Assembly: GCA_951213105.1 (NCBI GenBank) | Contig: OX578152.1 | Coordinates: 101,642,568-101,706,567 of the forward strand | Reading direction: 5' to 3' | DNA from: Amaurobius ferox | Taxonomy: Eukaryota > Arthropoda > Arachnida > Araneae > Amaurobiidae | DNA: 64,000 bases | Made by a program: the position numbers and the translations under genes | Shown here: piece by piece, positions 59,620-64,000 of the stretch | How positions within the stretch are numbered: the stretch's first letter is position 1 | Layout of the letters: each line of letters begins with the position of its first letter | Notes under the pieces: generated by a model | The model's database searches: none | What the model was told of the DNA's origin: nothing | Seen by the model: the letters and a program-made list of their open reading frames with translations, nothing else

Positions 59620-60675
59620 ATAAAATTTCATTTTCCAAGATATTGAATATTCATCAATTTGGCATCATTTTTATTAATTCAGTGCCATTTTAGCCAATTT
59701 GGCAACATTTTAAATAACATGTCAAGTTGATGATATTTTTTTAATATATCGATAAGCATTATAGACACACAGACAAACTAATAAATTACATTTGACGAAT
59801 TGTTTGATGTGAAAATACAAAACTATTGCAAAACAGTGTCTCGTGAATGAAACCTACCAGATTGATGCTAACACAGTTGTCACATAATATTGCATATGGA
59901 ATGCGAACAAATTAAGGTAGTTAGCACAGTTTTAGTTAAATTTATTAGAAAAACGATGGAATTACATCAAGAATGGCTCATGATAGTATCCCAAAGTGTA
60001 TGTTATTCATTTTCTAATATTAAATTAAATAAAAAATGATACCTTATGTAACAATATTAAGATTCTGATTTTTTATAATTTTTTTCAAAATTTAATTCGA
60101 AAGTTTGGAGCTGATTTCCAAATATTCGGTTGCTTTTAAAATCAATAGACTTCCAGTATTCACTGATTGTAATAATCGTAACAATTTTCGTTTGAAACGT
60201 TTCATCCGTTCGTTAGATATTGCATCCGCTGACTCAAGGACACACACACTAATATACATACATTGCAGAGTTTGCTTTGGCGATAAGATTTTGCAATTTC
60301 GTCCATTAGCTCCGTGATAAAGCAACGACTGGCCAATTCGATGTTTCAGAATTTGATTCCAGGTTGGGACAGCAACATTCTTTACAACACACACACACAC
60401 ACACTAATATACATACACACTCAAATATATATACATACACATACACTAATATACAAACACACAAAAATATACATACATACACACACACTAATACACATAC
60501 ACACACTAATATACATGCACATACATTAATATACATGCGCGCGTGCACACACACACACACGCAGATACCAGAAGAGATTTCAGGGATGTTTGTAATGAAC
60601 TCTATCATCGAAAACACAAAGTTGAATTCGAGTTTTCGACCTTGTCATAATACTTTCCCTATACATTATATCAGT
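59620..60675 (+). repeat. Diverged family A copy with (CA)n expansions
   Basis: Keeps 'ttccaagatattgaat', 'atttggcaacattttaa', 'tcataatattgcatatgga', 'aggttcgttagatattgcatcc', and the end 'gagttttcgaccttgtcataatactttccctatacattat'. Compared with 9.1-12.8 kb it is strongly diverged, and a large CA/TA-rich simple-sequence block (60385-60565) replaces the short (AC)n. Confidence 0.7.
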
Positions 60676-61090
60676 GTCTTATTTTGTCGCGACTTATCAA
60701 ACTTATTTTGTCGCGAAACCCTTTTGAAATTTAATTTTAATTAATAAAAATAGTAAAAGTTCTAGTTATTTATAAATATATATATATATATCTTTAAACG
60801 TCATAAAATTAGTAGTTAAACATTTAAAAGTAAGCAAATGCCTTAAAAATTTAAATTTTGGCAGTTTTGAAACCATCCATTTTGCAAGCAACAAATCATT
60901 TAGCCGAGATTAGCCTCTAAATTACTCCTTTATTTTTTATGGTTCAGTAAATACCCGATAAGTGCCCTTATATTGTATGACTCACATACACATTTTACTC
61001 TTGATGCAATTTTTGCTGCTATTTATATTAAAGACCATGTACGGTCGGAGACCATCATGATATTAGAAAATCATAACTTTGTTGTTGTTA
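60676..61090. other. No gene seen
   Basis: Repeat of 'cttattttgtcgcga' at 60677 and 60702, short (AT)n at 60776-60790. The plus ORF at 60973-61239 runs into the satellite and has no domain. Confidence 0.45.
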
Positions 61091-62790
61091 TTTACTCTCC
61101 TGGATTGGCGCGACCCGAGTTTTCGATTATTACCATAATGAATATTTGCACTCGGGGATGTGCTACTATATTGGATTCGAGGGGCCCTTGCTATTCGGGC
61201 TTGATAAGGTCCTGTCCGAATATTCAAAAATTTACTTGATTAACTTTTGTTCTCTGGCATGTGCTCCTATTTTAGACAGGAGGGATCCAGATTTAAGCTT
61301 TGGGGCTTGAATGGGCTTGATTCGAGTATTCTTTAATTTTATGATTAATTTTGTTCTCAGGCCTGTGCTCCTATTTTATACAGGATTAGCTCAGATTTAA
61401 GCTTTGGGGCTTGAATGGGCCAGGCCCGAGTATTTAATAACTTTAGGATTAATTTTTGGTTTCGAGCCTGTGCTCCTATTTTAGACAGGAGGGATCCAGA
61501 TTTAAGCTTTGGGGCTTGAATGGGCTTGATTCGAGTATTCTTTAATTTTATGATTAATTTTGTTCTCAGGCCTGTGCTCCTATTTTAGACAGGATTAGCT
61601 CAGATTTAAGCTTTGGGGCTTGAATGGGCCAGGCCCGAGTATTTAATAAATTTAGGATTAATTTTTGGTTTCGAGCCTGTGCTCCTATTTTAGACAGGAG
61701 GGATCCAGATTTAAGCTTTGGGGCTTGAATGGGCTTGATTCGAGTATTCTTTAATTTTATGATTAATTTTGTTCTCAGGCCTGTGCTCCTATTTTAGACA
61801 GGATTAGCTCAGATTTAAGCTTTGGGGCTTGAATGGGCCAGGCCCGAGTATTTAAAAACTTTAGGATTAATTTTTGGTTTCGAGCCTGTGCTCCTATTTT
61901 AGACAGGAGGGATCCAGATTTAAGCTTTGGGGCTTGAATGGGCTTGATTCGAGTATTCTTTAATTTTATGATTAATTTTGTTCTCAGGCCTGTGCTCCTA
62001 TTTTAGACAGGATTAGCTCAGATTTAAGCTTTGGGGCTTGAATGGGCCAGGCCCGAGTATTTAATAACTTTAGGATTAATTTTTGGTTTCGAGCCTGTGC
62101 TCCTATTTTAGACAGGAGGGATCCAGATTTAAGCTTTGGGGCTTGAATGGGCTTGACCCGAGTATTCTTTAATTTTATGATTAATTTTGTTCTCAGGCCT
62201 GTGCTCCTATTTTAGACTGGATTAGCTCAGATTTAAGCTTTGGGGCTTGAATGGGCCAGGCCCGAGTATTTAATAACTTTAGGATTAATTTTTGGTTTCG
62301 AGCCTGTGCTCCTATTTTAGACAGGAGGGATCCAGATTTAAGCTTTGGGGCTTGAATGGGCTTGACCCGAGTATTCTTTAATTTTATGATTAATTTTGTT
62401 CTCAGGCCTGTGATCCTATTTTAGACAGGATTAGCTCAGATTTAAGCTTTGGGGCTTGACTGGGCTTGACCCGAGTATTCTTTAATTTTATGATTAATTT
62501 TGTTCTCAGGCCTGTGATCCTATTTTAGACAGGATTAGCTCAGATTTAAGCTTTGGGGCTTGACTGGGCTTGACCCGAGTATTCTTTAATTTTATGATTA
62601 ATTTTGTTCTCTGGCCTGTGCTCCTATGTTAGACAGGAAAGGCCCAGATTTAAGCTTTATGGCTTGACTGAGACCGGCCCGAGTTTTCGATAATTCATTT
62701 TTAAAAGAAATTTTATATCTCGGACCTTTGCTCCTATTTTGGATTATAAAGAACCCAAATTCAAGCTTTGTTATCCGTGCTTGAACACAT
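61091..62790 (+). repeat. Satellite array, 105-bp monomer, 209-bp dimer unit
   Basis: About 15 monomers marked by 'cctgtgctcctattttagacagga' (near 61261, 61366, 61470 ... 62617, 62730). Type A has 'gagggatccagatttaagc' and 'gggcttgattcgagtattc'; type B has 'attagctcagatttaagc' and 'gggccaggcccgagtattt'. They alternate A-B through most of the array; the last full monomers (62403-62610) are B-A chimeras. Both edges (61091-61250 and 62640-62790) are diverged monomers. Confidence 0.95.
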
Positions 62791-62977
62791 CCGAGTAACT
62801 TATATAATGAATATTTGAGCTCCGGCCATTTTTGTATTGAAACGGATTTCTGTAATACGTATCCAAATTCGGCCAATATCCATCTTGTCCTTAGCCAGTC
62901 ATTCCCAACTTTACGGGTCAAGGCCGGCTTTATATCTATGTTGAGTCTATATATAGTTAAGTTTATATCTATATTTG
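62791..62977. other. Junction between satellite and duplicated block
   Basis: No gene. The minus ORF of 127 codons (62598-62981) is a read-through of the satellite and spacer without recognisable domains. Confidence 0.5.
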
Positions 62978-64000
62978 CCATGTATTCTAGGCGTGTGCAA
63001 CAATAATTACTGTCTATATCATCTATTGCTTTAAACAGCCAGCTGCTGTTATTTCTGTGAAGTGCACAATAAATTTAGCTTGATTTATTCAATGCAGTCC
63101 TGTGTTATTGTCCTGGAACTGAAAGATTAGAGGGCAATAACACAGGACTAACTCCTCTGAATATCGAAGAAGTTTGAGTTGAGTCACTTTGGTAACAGAG
63201 ATAAGTACGGATATGTAAACCTGCAACATAAATATACTCATCCGTAGAATAATTTAATCTGAAAGAGCCGAGGAAGGAGTTATTTTACGCACTTTATAAA
63301 ATCATTTCTTACAAGGCAATATAGTTCAAGATAGCAATCTGGAATTTTGGAATGTGATTTTTAAGAATACGTAGCTTCGAAAGTAAAAGAAAAGAAAATC
63401 GGTTTTTTGATGATCAATTTAACGTTTTTGTGTAACATTTCCCCTTAAAAACCTTGTTACCCCAGAGAGGATTCGAATCACAGATCTTTGCAGTGGGCAG
63501 CCAACACACTCCTAGTTGAGCTCCTGTTATGAAATTGCAAACTCTAATTATCGGGAACTTTGCACTCTCATCCCTCTAATGTCAGATAGAATTGCAACTT
63601 TACAATCTGACTGACCACCTTCTGCTATTTTAACCTCAGATGAAGAGTTCCTCATAGTGTTCGGGAGCTAGATGTGAAGTTCATACCTTTGAGTACCAAT
63701 TCTGAAGTCTTACATTATTTCTTTTCAAAGATTAGACAGCGAACCCCTAATGAAGTTCGCTTTTAATTTCCCTGAGAAAGGATATGTAAATAGATATCAT
63801 TATTTTATATTTTTCTAAAGATGAAAATCATACTGACATGCTCATGGTTAATATACTGAAACTGCACTTTATTTGTTTTAAAGGAATTCTTCAAATTTAG
63901 AGTATTTATACGTCTGAAAATTATTATATAATCCTTAAAGAGATTCGACAGTTTTTATTATTTTTGCAATGTATTTAACTTCATCCTGTTTTTTCATCAA
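62978..64000. repeat. Right copy of the duplicated block
   Basis: Aligns with 928-2610 but without the foldback MITE and with an extra stretch at about 63693-63878. Holds the AATAAA, the imperfect hairpin (about 63092-63145) and the tRNA-like segment (63458-63524). Continues beyond the window. Confidence 0.85.
63458..63524 (-). repeat. tRNA-like (SINE head) segment, right copy
   Basis: Minus-strand A-box-like GAGCTCAACTAGGAG and B-box-like GATTCGAATCC as at 2190-2262. Not a functional tRNA. Confidence 0.4.

Noticed and set aside
61091..62790. CRISPR-like repeat-spacer structure
   Set aside because: The whole 105-bp monomer is repeated with variants; there are no unique spacers and the context is eukaryotic.

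Overview
This is a eukaryotic, AT-rich, intron- and repeat-laden window with no operons or prokaryotic signals. The host gene (MATH plus BTB/POZ, SPOP/TDPOZ-like), its many mini-exons, the repeat types and the THAP/P-type transposon suggest an arthropod, most likely a spider. That assignment is an inference from gene type and texture; no marker gene proves it.

Layout. 1-2.6 kb: end of a repeat copy, then a block duplicated at the far right end (62.98-64 kb), interrupted by a foldback MITE. 2.8-7.5 kb: a rearranged Ty3/gypsy-like LTR retrotransposon (minus strand) whose gag has become a large inverted duplication. 8.9-12.8 kb: three copies of a hairpin-ended repeat (family A). 13.5-28.0 kb: one host gene on the minus strand. 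A MATH exon (27.5-28.0 kb) and an acidic linker plus BTB exon (14.6 and 13.5-14.0 kb) flank a tandem array (19.7-25.0 kb) of about 620-bp units. Each unit carries one 48-nt, phase 1-1 mini-exon encoding a charged 16-residue cassette. Eight are intact and the outermost ninth has lost its acceptor AG. Exon lengths sum to exactly 496 codons, so the model is frame-consistent. Its long intron also holds a reverse-transcriptase relic split by a Tc1-like element.

30.2-50.4 kb: about 12 kb of satellite-like DNA (monomer about 150 bp, higher-order units about 0.9-1.6 kb) that was split by a 7.5-kb P-element-like transposon at 34.855-42.397 kb. The transposon has matching inverted termini, an 8-bp target duplication, an intact THAP exon, an intact 864-codon core transposase ORF and a last intron packed with TGCATG. 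A neighbouring satellite unit preserves the uninterrupted target site.

50.4-64 kb: microsatellites, a second reverse-transcriptase fragment, three tandem copies of hairpin-ended family B, a decayed MADF-domain remnant possibly from a PIF/Harbinger element, an inverted GGGCGCCC repeat family, a 105/209-bp satellite array, and the right copy of the terminal duplication.

The two items most worth following are the cassette-exon array inside the MATH-BTB gene and the apparently complete P-like transposon with unusual splicing features. All computed ORFs in the satellite arrays and microsatellites are treated as chance.
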